6,362 nt of DNA from an uncultured Collinsella sp. GTDB taxonomy: Bacteria > Actinomycetota > Coriobacteriia > Coriobacteriales > Coriobacteriaceae. Every line of letters begins with the position of its first letter. Position 1 is the stretch's first letter. Shown here piece by piece: positions 1-6,309 of the stretch. The notes below the pieces were generated by a model, which was given only the letters and a program-made list of their open reading frames with translations, was not told where the DNA came from and ran no database searches. The DNA is taken from the NCBI GenBank assembly GCA_900764025.1, contig CAAFMM010000443.1:1-6362 (forward strand), written 5' to 3'. A program made the translations under genes and the position numbers.

Positions 1-1359
1 CATGGTCGACACCACATGAACCTCGGCGCCGCGACTGGTAAGGCTTGCGAGTAAATCGTCACGATGATACTCGTCAAGCGTCATGCCGTCAGCGTTGAAC
101 ATGAGCTTAGGCACAAAGAGCATAACCCCCGACAGGTCTTGGGGCAGCTGCTCCAGAATGTCACACGCGACGATGAGGCCGGTCACGTCCACGTTGCCGC
201 CAAAGTAGCGGTTCTTGATGGCGGTGACGGTACCGTCAAGGCCCTGCGGCGATTCCACAAAACGCGCCACGGTGTCGCGCGCGCTGGCGCCCGAGAGGCA
301 CAGCAGGTGCTGGCTGCGAGAGGCGATGGCCTCGCGGACGCGGGCCAGTCGCTCGGCATCGGCGGCAAGCACATCGTCCGTCTCGTCCAGATATGAGCGG
401 ATCATGCCGATGCCGTCGTAGTACTGCGGGTACCCGTCGTAAAAGTCTGCCTCGGGAGGATCGATGCCGGCGTCCAGATAGAACTCGTCGCTCATCTGGA
501 AGGTGTGGCGGCCAAAGCGCTCATAGGCGCGGTCCTGGAAGGGCCTGATCATGGCGATGGTCTCGCGCGCTAGCTCGGGCTTGTCGCTGTATGACCAGCT
601 AAAGCGGTTTTGATGCTTGGTAAAACCGAGCGGCACAATGCCCAGGCTGGTGATTTGCTCGTGCTCCTCGCAAAAGCGCAGGGTCTTTTCCAGCTCCTCT
701 CCGTCGTTCATGCCGGGGCACAGCACAATCTGCGCGTGAATCTCGATGCCGGCCGCCATGATGGCCTCGAGCACGTCCATGCCGCGCTGGGCATTGCGGC
801 CCATCATGCGGCGGCGGACGTCGGGGCTTACGGCGTGGACCGACACGTTCATGGGGCTCATGTTACGCTCGATGACGTTTTGCACGTCCTCGTCGGAGAG
901 GTTCGTGAGCGTGACAAAGTTGCCCTGCAAAAAGCTCAGGCGGTAGTCGTCATCGCGAATATAGAGCGTTGAGCGGCCGCCCTTGGGGAGCATCGTCATA
1001 AAGCAGAACACGCAGGCGTTCACGCAGGTGCGCATGCCATCGAAGATGGGGCCATCGAACTCAAGGCCCCAGTCCTCTCCTGGGAAGCGGTCGAGCTCGA
1101 CGGAGGTGACGGTGTTGTCGCGCGGATCGAAAACCTCCAGGTCGACGGTATCATCGTCGGCCTCCCAGAGCCATACGATCATGTCGGTAAGCTGCTTACC
1201 GTTGACCGCGAGCACGCGCATGCCCGGCTCGATGCCCACATCCCATGCGGGCGATTCGGGACGCACGTTCTTAACGAGCGCGCCCTCACCCGGCTCGGGG
1301 TCGCGGCTGCGCCCGTAATCGGCCACCTCGGCGGCGTATGCGGGTACGGTCTGGTCCAT
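1..1359 (-). CDS. PDZ / radical SAM / DUF512 domain protein, C-terminal end cut by window edge
   Basis: The frame is open from an ATG at 1359 to the window edge (453 codons) with no stop, so the gene is partial. Residues about 26-90 resemble a PDZ-like domain (SPAWDVGIEPGMRVLAVNG). A radical-SAM cluster motif follows, CVNACVFC, with C112, C116 and C119 in CX3CX2C spacing; these would hold a [4Fe-4S] cluster for S-adenosylmethionine cleavage. Next come family signatures LPKGGR, DDDYRLSFLQGNFVTLTNL (about 136-154) and SVHA (173-176). The C-terminal part (DEFYLDAG, GIGMIR, NRYFGGNVDVTGL) matches DUF512. By family length probably only 10-30 residues are missing. The reaction and substrate are unknown; cyanobacterial relatives are annotated only as putative Fe-S oxidoreductases. 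The start lies 2 nt after the ispH stop (TAA-CC-ATG), with AAGGAG about 14 nt upstream, so translation is probably coupled to ispH. In related bacteria this gene often precedes der; that gene would lie beyond the left edge. Confidence 0.9.
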   Translation of the reverse strand, partial: MDQTVPAYAAEVADYGRSRDPEPGEGALVKNVRPESPAWDVGIEPGMRVLAVNGKQLTDMIVWLWEADDDTVDLEVFDPRDNTVTSVELDRFPGEDWGLEFDGPIFDGMRTCVNACVFCFMTMLPKGGRSTLYIRDDDYRLSFLQGNFVTLTNLSDEDVQNVIERNMSPMNVSVHAVSPDVRRRMMGRNAQRGMDVLEAIMAAGIEIHAQIVLCPGMNDGEELEKTLRFCEEHEQITSLGIVPLGFTKHQNRFSWSYSDKPELARETIAMIRPFQDRAYERFGRHTFQMSDEFYLDAGIDPPEADFYDGYPQYYDGIGMIRSYLDETDDVLAADAERLARVREAIASRSQHLLCLSGASARDTVARFVESPQGLDGTVTAIKNRYFGGNVDVTGLIVACDILEQLPQDLSGVMLFVPKLMFNADGMTLDEYHRDDLLASLTSRGAEVHVVSTM

Positions 1360-1361
1360 GG

Positions 1362-2261
1362 TTAGCGGCAAAGCTCCTTGATGCGCGTGACGGCGCGTTC
1401 GATGTGTTCTTGTGGGGTGGAGGCTCCGGCAGTGATGCCGATGTGGTGAGCGTCGGTAAACCACGCGGCCTGGAGCTCGGAAGCTTCCTCGATGTGATAC
1501 GTGCGCTCGCAGGCGTCTGCGCAAATCTGCGCCAGGCGGCGGGTGTTGCCCGAGTTCTTGCCACCCACGACGACCATGCAATCACAGCGTTTGGCAAGCG
1601 ATGCGGCTGCCTGCTGGCGCTCGCTCGTGGCGGCGCAGATGGTGTTGATCACGCGCAGCTCCTGTACGCGCGGGGTGATGGCAGCCACGACCTCGGCGAG
1701 GTTCTGCGCGGTCTGGGTGGTCTGCACAACCAGGCCCACCTTGCCCTTGAGCGACAAGGCGTTGGCGTCGGCGGCACAGCTCACGACTTGCGCATCATTG
1801 CCGGCGTGGCCCAGGATGCCCTCCACCTCGGGATGGCCCGGCTCGCCTACGACCACCACGCGGTAGCCCTCGCGCACCAGGCGCTCGGCTGCCATATGGA
1901 CCTTCTTCACGTAGGGGCAGGTGGCGTCGACCACGTTGAGGCCACGCTTGCGGGCAGCATCGATCACCTGCGGCACCACTCCGTGCGCGCGAATGATTAC
2001 GGTGCCCGATGCGGCGTCGTCCAGGTTCTCGGCCAGGCCAACGCCTGCCTCAGCAAGCTCGCGTACCACGATGGGGTTATGGATGAGCGGCCCCAAGGTA
2101 TGGACCTGAGCGCACTCACCTGCCTGCGGTGCGGCGGCTAGCGCCATATCGAGCGCGCGCTGCACGCCGTAGCAAGTGCCGGCGTGGGCTGCGATCTCGA
2201 TGGTGGGCGCGCCGTCCTGATCGGACGCAGTCACGGCGGTGTTCGTCACATTCTCGCTCAT
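1362..2261 (-). CDS. ispH: 4-hydroxy-3-methylbut-2-enyl diphosphate reductase (IspH/LytB)
   Basis: IspH is the cytosolic [4Fe-4S] enzyme of the last MEP-pathway step, reducing HMBPP to a mixture of IPP and DMAPP. All three cluster cysteines are visible: C30 in AGTCYGVQRA, C115 in VDATCPYVKK and C209 in INTICAATSERQ. Substrate-site motifs are also present: H61-N62 (LIHNP), H93 (RAHGV), H143 and E145 (GHPE), QTTQT (180-184), S236 and N238 (SGNT), and GITAGASTP near the end. The length of 299 residues is normal for a stand-alone IspH; there is no fused S1 domain as in some clostridia. I chose the ATG at 2261, which follows the plsC stop by 2 nt (TAG-CC-ATG) and has a weak GCAGG 8 nt upstream. 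A GTG at 2291 would add 10 residues, but it lies inside plsC and has no support. The usual Phe of the first GFC motif is Thr here, a mild variation. The product is certain by motif content. Confidence 0.97.
   Translation of the reverse strand: MSENVTNTAVTASDQDGAPTIEIAAHAGTCYGVQRALDMALAAAPQAGECAQVHTLGPLIHNPIVVRELAEAGVGLAENLDDAASGTVIIRAHGVVPQVIDAARKRGLNVVDATCPYVKKVHMAAERLVREGYRVVVVGEPGHPEVEGILGHAGNDAQVVSCAADANALSLKGKVGLVVQTTQTAQNLAEVVAAITPRVQELRVINTICAATSERQQAAASLAKRCDCMVVVGGKNSGNTRRLAQICADACERTYHIEEASELQAAWFTDAHHIGITAGASTPQEHIERAVTRIKELCR
1374..1379 (-). promoter_or_regulatory. Probable ribosome binding site of the radical-SAM gene, inside ispH
   Basis: AAGGAG on the minus strand lies within the last codons of ispH (Lys-Glu near the C-terminus), 14 nt before the ATG at 1359. 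The spacing is longer than optimal, so coupling to ispH termination may help initiation. The motif also encodes IspH residues, so part of the match may be coincidence. Confidence 0.45.
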
Positions 2262-2263
2262 GG

Positions 2264-2992
2264 CTAGAACCTGCCCGGATGCTCGGCGCACAGCTCGTCT
2301 CGCATAGCGTAGACGCGGTTCATGGCCTCGGACTCATACCATTCCAGGCGCTCCGTGCGTTTAAGCCCGGCCGGTGCGTCGGAAAGCGAGACGGCCTTGC
2401 CGGCGCGGATCCAGCACTTCTTGGGGCGCATGAGCTTTTTGCCCGCAGGCGTAATATCGGACCAGCCGCAGATGGCGAGCGGGTTGACGGGCGCCTTGCC
2501 CATCTGGGCGATGAGCGCAAAGCCGCCGTGGACCTCGGGCTTGATATCGCGCGAGCGGATGCGCGTGCCCTCGGGGAAAATCAGGACGTCCTCGCCGCGC
2601 TGCAGCGCATGCTGGGCGGCGCGCAGGCACTTCATATCGGCAGTACCACGCTCCACGGGGATGCCGCCAACGCGGCTGAAGGCCCAGCGCACAATCTTGC
2701 TCTTGGCGAACTCGGACTTAAAGATGGGACGAATGCGGCGGCCCCCAAAGAACAGCGCCGTCTCCACGGCCAAGAGCTCGGCCATCGAGGTGTGGTTGCA
2801 GATGACCACGCTGCCGCGGCCTTCCTGGCGCTCAAACAGAAGATCGGCGTCCTCGACCTTCCAGCGCCACATGAGCTTGGAGAAGGCCCAAAGGATGGCC
2901 ATGACTACGACGACGGTGCCGCGGATGAGCGCTGGAAACTCGGCGTAGGGGGCGTTGTAATAGTCCTCGGGCGTCTGCTGAAACAGGCGCAT
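2264..2992 (-). CDS. plsC: PlsC-type 1-acyl-sn-glycerol-3-phosphate acyltransferase family protein
   Basis: This 242-residue protein belongs to the lysophospholipid acyltransferase (LPLAT/PlsC) family, which acylates lysophosphatidate to phosphatidate at the inner membrane face. A hydrophobic N-terminal segment (about 20-42) would anchor it. The four family blocks appear in order: block I NHTSMAE (66-72), block II GGIPVER (109-115), block III FPEGTR (139-144) and block IV around APVNPLAI (167-174). The odd point is block I: the usual HX4D catalytic dyad reads H67-X4-E72, a Glu in place of Asp. The DNA is clear (CAC and GAG codons), so this is not a misreading on my part. Activity may be kept, altered or directed at another acceptor. 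The ATG at 2992 has a near-perfect AAAGGAGGT upstream and follows the cmk stop by 3 nt. The cmk-plsC-ispH order is common in clostridia and relatives, which supports the PlsC assignment; the exact substrate is inferred only. Confidence 0.88.
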   Translation of the reverse strand: MRLFQQTPEDYYNAPYAEFPALIRGTVVVVMAILWAFSKLMWRWKVEDADLLFERQEGRGSVVICNHTSMAELLAVETALFFGGRRIRPIFKSEFAKSKIVRWAFSRVGGIPVERGTADMKCLRAAQHALQRGEDVLIFPEGTRIRSRDIKPEVHGGFALIAQMGKAPVNPLAICGWSDITPAGKKLMRPKKCWIRAGKAVSLSDAPAGLKRTERLEWYESEAMNRVYAMRDELCAEHPGRF

Positions 2993-2995
2993 GGG

Positions 2996-3682
2996 CTACC
3001 TCCTTTGGTTGATAAGGTCCTCGATTATCGAGACGACCTCGTCGATGGTGTGGGCGGTGGAGTCGACGTGCACGGCGTCCTCGGCGGGCACGAGCGGTGC
3101 GACCTCGCGGCTGCTGTCAAGCTTGTCGCGCTGCCTAAGGGCGTCGAGGGTCTCGTCGACCTCGGCTTCGAGCTGCTCGGACGTGAGCGGCTGAGCAGCG
3201 TTTTGGTGACGCTGCAGCACGCGGCGGCGGGCGCGCTCGCGCGGGTCGGCGGTCAGGAAGACCTTGACCTGCGCGTTAGGGAACACGACGGTTCCGATGT
3301 CGCGACCCTCGGCGACGATATCGCGGTCCTCGGCGGCGCGGCGCTGGTGGATGAGCATGGCGGCGCGCACGCCCGGATAGGCCGAGACCTTGGACACGTT
3401 GGCGTCGACCTGCGGGGTGCGGATGGCGGCCGAAGCGTCCTGGCCGTCAATGGTCAGGCGCGTGTCCTCGCCGGTGCCGTTGGTAAAGCGGATCTCGATT
3501 TGCTCGGCGAGGGCGTCGATGGCCGCTTCGTCATCCAGGTCGATGCCGCGGTCGAGCGCGGCGAAGGTGACGGCGCGATACATGGCGCCCGTGTCGAGCT
3601 TGTTAAAGCCCAGCTGGCGGGCGATCTCCTTGGCGATGGTGGACTTGCCGGAACCGGCGGGGCCGTCGATGGCGACGATCAT
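2996..3682 (-). CDS. cmk: (d)CMP kinase (cytidylate kinase)
   Basis: Cytidylate kinase transfers phosphate from ATP to CMP or dCMP, giving CDP/dCDP for nucleic acid and CDP-diacylglycerol synthesis. The P-loop is GPAGSGKST at residues 7-15. CMP-site and family signatures follow: LDTGAMYRA (29-37), IRTPQVDANVSKVSAYPGVR (87-106), EGRDIGTVVFP (125-135), an Arg-rich lid region DPRERARRR (146-154) and RDKLDSSR (185-192), the conserved R-D-x-x-D-S-x-R element. At 228 residues it is a full-length bacterial Cmk, not fused to Der as in some actinobacteria. The ATG at 3682 is placed by the canonical N-terminus (MIVAIDGPAGSGKST) and by AAAGGA eight nt upstream. It is separated from the pseudouridine synthase gene by 66 nt, the largest gap in the cluster, and its stop lies 3 nt before plsC. 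Confidence 0.97.
   Translation of the reverse strand: MIVAIDGPAGSGKSTIAKEIARQLGFNKLDTGAMYRAVTFAALDRGIDLDDEAAIDALAEQIEIRFTNGTGEDTRLTIDGQDASAAIRTPQVDANVSKVSAYPGVRAAMLIHQRRAAEDRDIVAEGRDIGTVVFPNAQVKVFLTADPRERARRRVLQRHQNAAQPLTSEQLEAEVDETLDALRQRDKLDSSREVAPLVPAEDAVHVDSTAHTIDEVVSIIEDLINQRR
2998..3006 (-). promoter_or_regulatory. Ribosome binding site of plsC, overlapping the cmk stop
   Basis: AAAGGAGGT on the minus strand overlaps the last codons of cmk; its final T is the first base of the cmk TAG stop. It lies 5 nt before the plsC ATG at 2992. A ribosome ending cmk would be delivered directly to this site, which suggests translational coupling. Confidence 0.8.
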
Positions 3683-3748
3683 GCAATGCTTCCTTTCGGT
3701 GGTTGACGTGCTGGTATGGTTCGCGGGCGTTGGGGCGCGGCGGTTTGC
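3683..3748. other. 66-nt spacer between rluB and cmk
   Basis: This is the only gap above 11 nt inside the cluster. Apart from the cmk ribosome binding site at its left end, I see no stem-loop with T-run and no good promoter hexamers. A weak internal promoter cannot be excluded. It most likely just carries the transcript through to cmk. Confidence 0.55.
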
Positions 3749-4720
3749 CTAGCCCGTGTAGCGCTCGCGGTAGGTGTTGCGCTTGGGTGCGGAGCCGTGG
3801 CTGCCGTGGTGACGCGTGCGGCTGGCGGGCGTGTCTTGGGGCTTGCCGCCGCGTATGGCGCTGGCCTGCTTGGGCGGGATACCACCGCTTTTGAGGATCT
3901 GCACCTCGCGGTCGGTGAGCTCGCGCCACGATCCCTTGGCCACACCCTCGAGCTCCAGGCCGGCAAAGTTGCAGCGATGTAGACGGATTACCGGATGGTG
4001 AATCTTGCTCAACATGCGCTTAACTTGATTCTTGCGACCCTCGCGGATGATGACCTCCACGGCGGTGGTGCCGGGCTTGACGCCTTGCGGAGCCACAGCC
4101 TCTGCCTCGCGCGCGTTAATGACGCGGCAGATCGCCGGCTGGCATAGGCCGTCGTCGAGCTCTATGCCGCGACGCAGCGGCTCAAGATCGCGGTCGGTTA
4201 GCTGCCCGTCCACGAGTGCCTGGTAGGTCTTGTAGACATGCTTGCTGGGGTGCAGCAGATCCTGCGACAGGTCGCCGTCGGTGGTAAAGAGCAAAAGGCC
4301 CGTGGTGTCGCGGTCCAGGCGTCCCACCGGGAAGAGCCCCGGAAAGCGGTCGCGGGGGACCAGGTCGGCCACGCAAGGGCGCTCCTGCGGATCGCTCATG
4401 GTGGTGAGGTAGCCGGTCGGCTTGTAGAGCATCAAGTACACGGCGCCCTGGTTGAGCTTGACGGGCATGCCGTCGACCTCGATGTGATCGCGGTCGACGT
4501 CGACCTTGGTGCCCAGCTCGGTCGCGACCTGGCCGTTGACGGTCACGCGGCCGGCGGTCATCAGGTCCTCCGAGCCGCGGCGGCTCGCCACGCCCGCACG
4601 CGCCAAAAAGCGCTGCAGGCGCATGGTGTGCGGATAGACGGGCTGGGCGTCGCCTGCGGGCGTCGTGGCGCCCGTGGCACTTGCGGTGCACGTCTCCCCT
4701 ACTTCGTTAGTCCTCATCAT
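3749..4720 (-). CDS. rluB: RluB/RsuA-family pseudouridine synthase (23S rRNA)
   Basis: This enzyme isomerises a specific uridine to pseudouridine in rRNA; this subfamily acts on 23S rRNA in the model species (position about 2605 in E. coli). Residues 33-84 form an S4 RNA-binding domain (MRLQRFLARAGVASRR ... RVTVNG). The catalytic domain has LYKPTGYLTT, then GRLDRDTTGLLL with the nucleophile Asp at 136, then REGRKNQVKRML and PVIRLHR. About 45 residues after the catalytic domain are rich in Arg, Lys, His, Gly and Ser, a disordered basic tail common in this family. The start is debatable. The conserved family N-terminus is the ATG at 4624, but no ribosome binding site precedes it. Tandem ATGs at 4720 and 4717 sit 6 and 9 nt after GGAGG, so I prefer 4720, giving 323 residues with a 32-residue leader. 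It then overlaps the scpB end by 14 nt, implying coupled translation. RluB rather than RsuA follows from the scpAB context and is less certain than the family. Confidence 0.92.
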   Translation of the reverse strand: MMRTNEVGETCTASATGATTPAGDAQPVYPHTMRLQRFLARAGVASRRGSEDLMTAGRVTVNGQVATELGTKVDVDRDHIEVDGMPVKLNQGAVYLMLYKPTGYLTTMSDPQERPCVADLVPRDRFPGLFPVGRLDRDTTGLLLFTTDGDLSQDLLHPSKHVYKTYQALVDGQLTDRDLEPLRRGIELDDGLCQPAICRVINAREAEAVAPQGVKPGTTAVEVIIREGRKNQVKRMLSKIHHPVIRLHRCNFAGLELEGVAKGSWRELTDREVQILKSGGIPPKQASAIRGGKPQDTPASRTRHHGSHGSAPKRNTYRERYTG

Positions 4721-5435
4721 GCGTGTCCTCCGCAGTGTCGTCGGTGGCCAGGAATTCCTCGCCACCGACCGCCTCGACATCATCAATATCGGTATCGAGC
4801 AGCTCGCGCTCTTCGTCCAGGTCCTCGGCTTGCTCCTCGAGCGTGGACTGAATACTGCGGCCGCTCAGGCGCTCGCGGATAAACTGGCGCGACTGCTCGT
4901 CGGGGGCAAACTGCTCCAGGTCGGGTAGGTCGCGGGTGGAGCGCAGGCCGAACTTTTCCAAGAAGGCGTTGGTCGTGCCGTAAATGATGGCCTGACCGCG
5001 CTCGGGGTCACGGCCGAGCTCGCGCACCAGACCCTTGTCCACGAGCGACGCGATGACGCCGTCTGAGTTGACGCCGCGGATGCCCTTGACCACCTCGCGC
5101 GTTACGGGCTGGTGGTATGCGATCACGGCCAGGGTTTCGAGCGCCGCCTGCGACAGCTTTTGCGTGTCCCAGCTCAACACATAGGCCTCGACTACGTCGT
5201 GGTAGGCAGGATGCGTGAACAGGCGCCAGCCGCCGGCGACCTCGCGTAGCTGAAAGCCGCGGTTGGCCTCCTCGTACTCAACCTTGAGCTCGGCGAGCAG
5301 CGACGCGCACTCGCCGGGGGCGATATCCAGTGCGCCGGCCAGCGCGGGCGCACTTACCGGGTCGCTCGACACCAGCAGCAGCGCCTCGAGGGCACCTTTG
5401 AGGCTATTTGCCTCCAGCGTGGAAAGGGTTGACAT
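4707..5435 (-). CDS. scpB: Segregation and condensation protein B (ScpB)
   Basis: ScpB is the dimeric winged-helix subunit that, with ScpA, bridges the heads of the SMC dimer in bacterial condensin on the nucleoid. The first winged helix covers about 8-84 (ALEALLLVSSDPVS, GGWRLFTHPAY at 68-78). The second covers about 92-171, with the family signature LSQAALETLAVIAYHQPVTR (94-113), RGVNSDGVI (120-128), YGTTNAFLEKFGL (152-164) and DLP. The conserved core ends near residue 171. It continues into a strongly acidic tail: 22 of the last 44 residues (199-242) are Asp or Glu. That makes it longer than the roughly 200 residues usual for ScpB. The ATG at 5435 is 11 nt past the scpA stop, and its AGGAG overlaps that stop (TAGGAG), eight nt before the start. 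The 3' end overlaps the start of the pseudouridine synthase gene. Confidence 0.96.
   Translation of the reverse strand: MSTLSTLEANSLKGALEALLLVSSDPVSAPALAGALDIAPGECASLLAELKVEYEEANRGFQLREVAGGWRLFTHPAYHDVVEAYVLSWDTQKLSQAALETLAVIAYHQPVTREVVKGIRGVNSDGVIASLVDKGLVRELGRDPERGQAIIYGTTNAFLEKFGLRSTRDLPDLEQFAPDEQSRQFIRERLSGRSIQSTLEEQAEDLDEERELLDTDIDDVEAVGGEEFLATDDTAEDTHDED
4727..4731 (-). promoter_or_regulatory. Ribosome binding site that decides the rluB start
   Basis: GGAGG on the minus strand, inside the 3' end of scpB, sits 6 nt before the ATG at 4720 and 9 nt before the ATG at 4717. No such motif precedes the ATG at 4624, where the conserved S4 domain begins. This is the main reason for annotating the longer protein. 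Confidence 0.7.
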
Positions 5436-5446
5436 GGTTGCGGCTC

Positions 5447-6259
5447 CTATTCAGTGAGCTCGGGGCCCTCGCCGGGCACGTATGCCTCGGCTCCCTCGAC
5501 TCGGTTGATGCAGATGGTTCCGAAGATCTCGTCCTGGCTCAGCGTGAGCGAGCCGCGCTTGGCAAGCTCAAGCATGGCCAGGAAGGTGACGACGAGCTGC
5601 TCGGTCGTGGCATCGCCGTCCAGTAGCTCGCGGAAGGTGCAGGTTTGGTGTGCCATGGTAAAGCGGTCGACTGAGGCTACGGTCAGGTCGAGCGGCACGC
5701 GATGCGGCGCCACGTGCTCGGCCTCCAGCAGGAAGGTCTGTCGCTTGCCGTCCAGGTCGGCGCAGATGACGGCGAGACCGCGCAGGGTGATGCCTGCCAG
5801 GTAGTCGGGCATGAGCCCCAGAAACTCCGGGTCGGGACCGGCCACACGCGGGTGCATGCGGCTTTCGGCCTGCATGCGGGCACCGAGGGCCGCAGCCGCG
5901 CCCTTAAACTGCTTGTAGGCAATCAGGCGCTGGATCAGGACCTCGCGCAGGGCGTCGCCGTCGAGCGCGCTGAGTTCCTCGAGGCCTTCGTCGAACTCGT
6001 CATCGTCGTCATCGACTTTGCGTGGGGCCTCCTGCGGCACCAGAGAGGCGGCCTTGATGTCCAAAAGGGTTGCCGCGACCAGCAAAAAGTCGCTCGCCAC
6101 GTCCAGGTCCAGTGCCTCGATGCGCTCGGCCTCGGCAAGGTACTGCTCGGCCACCTCACTGATCGAGATGGCGCCGATATCTACTTTTTGGCGGGTTACC
6201 AGCTGCAGCAGCAGGTCGAACGGTCCGCTGTAGACCTGCGTCGACACGCGATACGACAT
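5447..6259 (-). CDS. scpA: Segregation and condensation protein A (ScpA, kleisin)
   Basis: ScpA is the kleisin subunit that links the two SMC heads and binds a ScpB dimer, supporting chromosome compaction and segregation. The N-terminal kleisin domain shows the family signature YSGPFDLLLQLVTRQKVDI (10-28) and the SEVAEQYL helix (34-41). A flexible acidic linker with five consecutive Asp starts near residue 82. The C-terminal winged helix that contacts the SMC head contains FLAMLELAKRG (226-236), then LSQDEIFGTICI. The length of 270 residues is normal. The ATG at 6259 matches the family start and has AAAGGAGGT just upstream. It appears to be the first gene of the cluster in this window; the 103 nt before it hold no gene. 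smc itself is not in this window. Confidence 0.96.
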   Translation of the reverse strand: MSYRVSTQVYSGPFDLLLQLVTRQKVDIGAISISEVAEQYLAEAERIEALDLDVASDFLLVAATLLDIKAASLVPQEAPRKVDDDDDEFDEGLEELSALDGDALREVLIQRLIAYKQFKGAAAALGARMQAESRMHPRVAGPDPEFLGLMPDYLAGITLRGLAVICADLDGKRQTFLLEAEHVAPHRVPLDLTVASVDRFTMAHQTCTFRELLDGDATTEQLVVTFLAMLELAKRGSLTLSQDEIFGTICINRVEGAEAYVPGEGPELTE

Positions 6260-6264
6260 CTTCG

Positions 6265-6273
6265 ACCTCCTTT
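6265..6273 (-). promoter_or_regulatory. Ribosome binding site of scpA
   Basis: On the minus strand AAAGGAGGT lies 5 nt before the scpA ATG at 6259, a near-perfect match to the anti-Shine-Dalgarno sequence. It fixes the scpA start and predicts strong initiation. It is 4 nt downstream of a small GC-rich stem-loop (6278-6292). Confidence 0.85.
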
Positions 6274-6277
6274 GACG

Positions 6278-6292
6278 GCGCCTTCGCGGCGC
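6278..6292 (-). promoter_or_regulatory. Small stem-loop just upstream of the scpA ribosome binding site
   Basis: On the minus strand GCGCC-GCGAA-GGCGC can form a 5-bp all-GC stem with a 5-nt loop. It ends 4 nt before the scpA Shine-Dalgarno sequence, so it could influence scpA initiation if transcribed. There is no T-run after it, so it is not an intrinsic terminator. Short GC-rich hairpins arise easily by chance in such DNA. Confidence 0.35.
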
Positions 6293-6309
6293 GGTTTGGG
6301 TGCATGTTA

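Noticed and set aside
610..972. Plus-strand open frames opposite the radical-SAM gene (also at 64-396 and 983-1318)
   Set aside because: They are short, match no family and lie opposite a continuous minus-strand frame with CX3CX2C and DUF512 signatures.
1338..2141. A 267-codon open frame on the plus strand
   Set aside because: It is in exact codon register opposite ispH and is explained by the same lack of TTA/CTA/TCA codons. IspH on the other strand has all catalytic residues.
2259..2291. GTG at 2291 as the ispH start, adding 10 residues
   Set aside because: It lies inside plsC, has no ribosome binding site and adds residues absent from the family. The ATG at 2261, directly after the plsC stop, fits better.
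2129..3706. A 525-codon open frame on the plus strand
   Set aside because: It is codon-aligned with both plsC and cmk on the minus strand, which share one register because their gap is 3 nt. A stop would need a TTA, CTA or TCA codon in those genes, and such codons are rare in GC-rich DNA. The translation has no recognisable domain, while both opposite genes carry full family motifs.
6303..6305. ATG in the scpA leader that could begin a leader peptide
   Set aside because: It is out of frame with scpA and has no ribosome binding site, and its frame simply runs on into the scpA coding region.
6304..6309. TAACAT as the -10 element of the scpA promoter
   Set aside because: It matches the consensus at four of six positions, but no reasonable -35 element lies 16-19 nt upstream. 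Too weak to list as a promoter.
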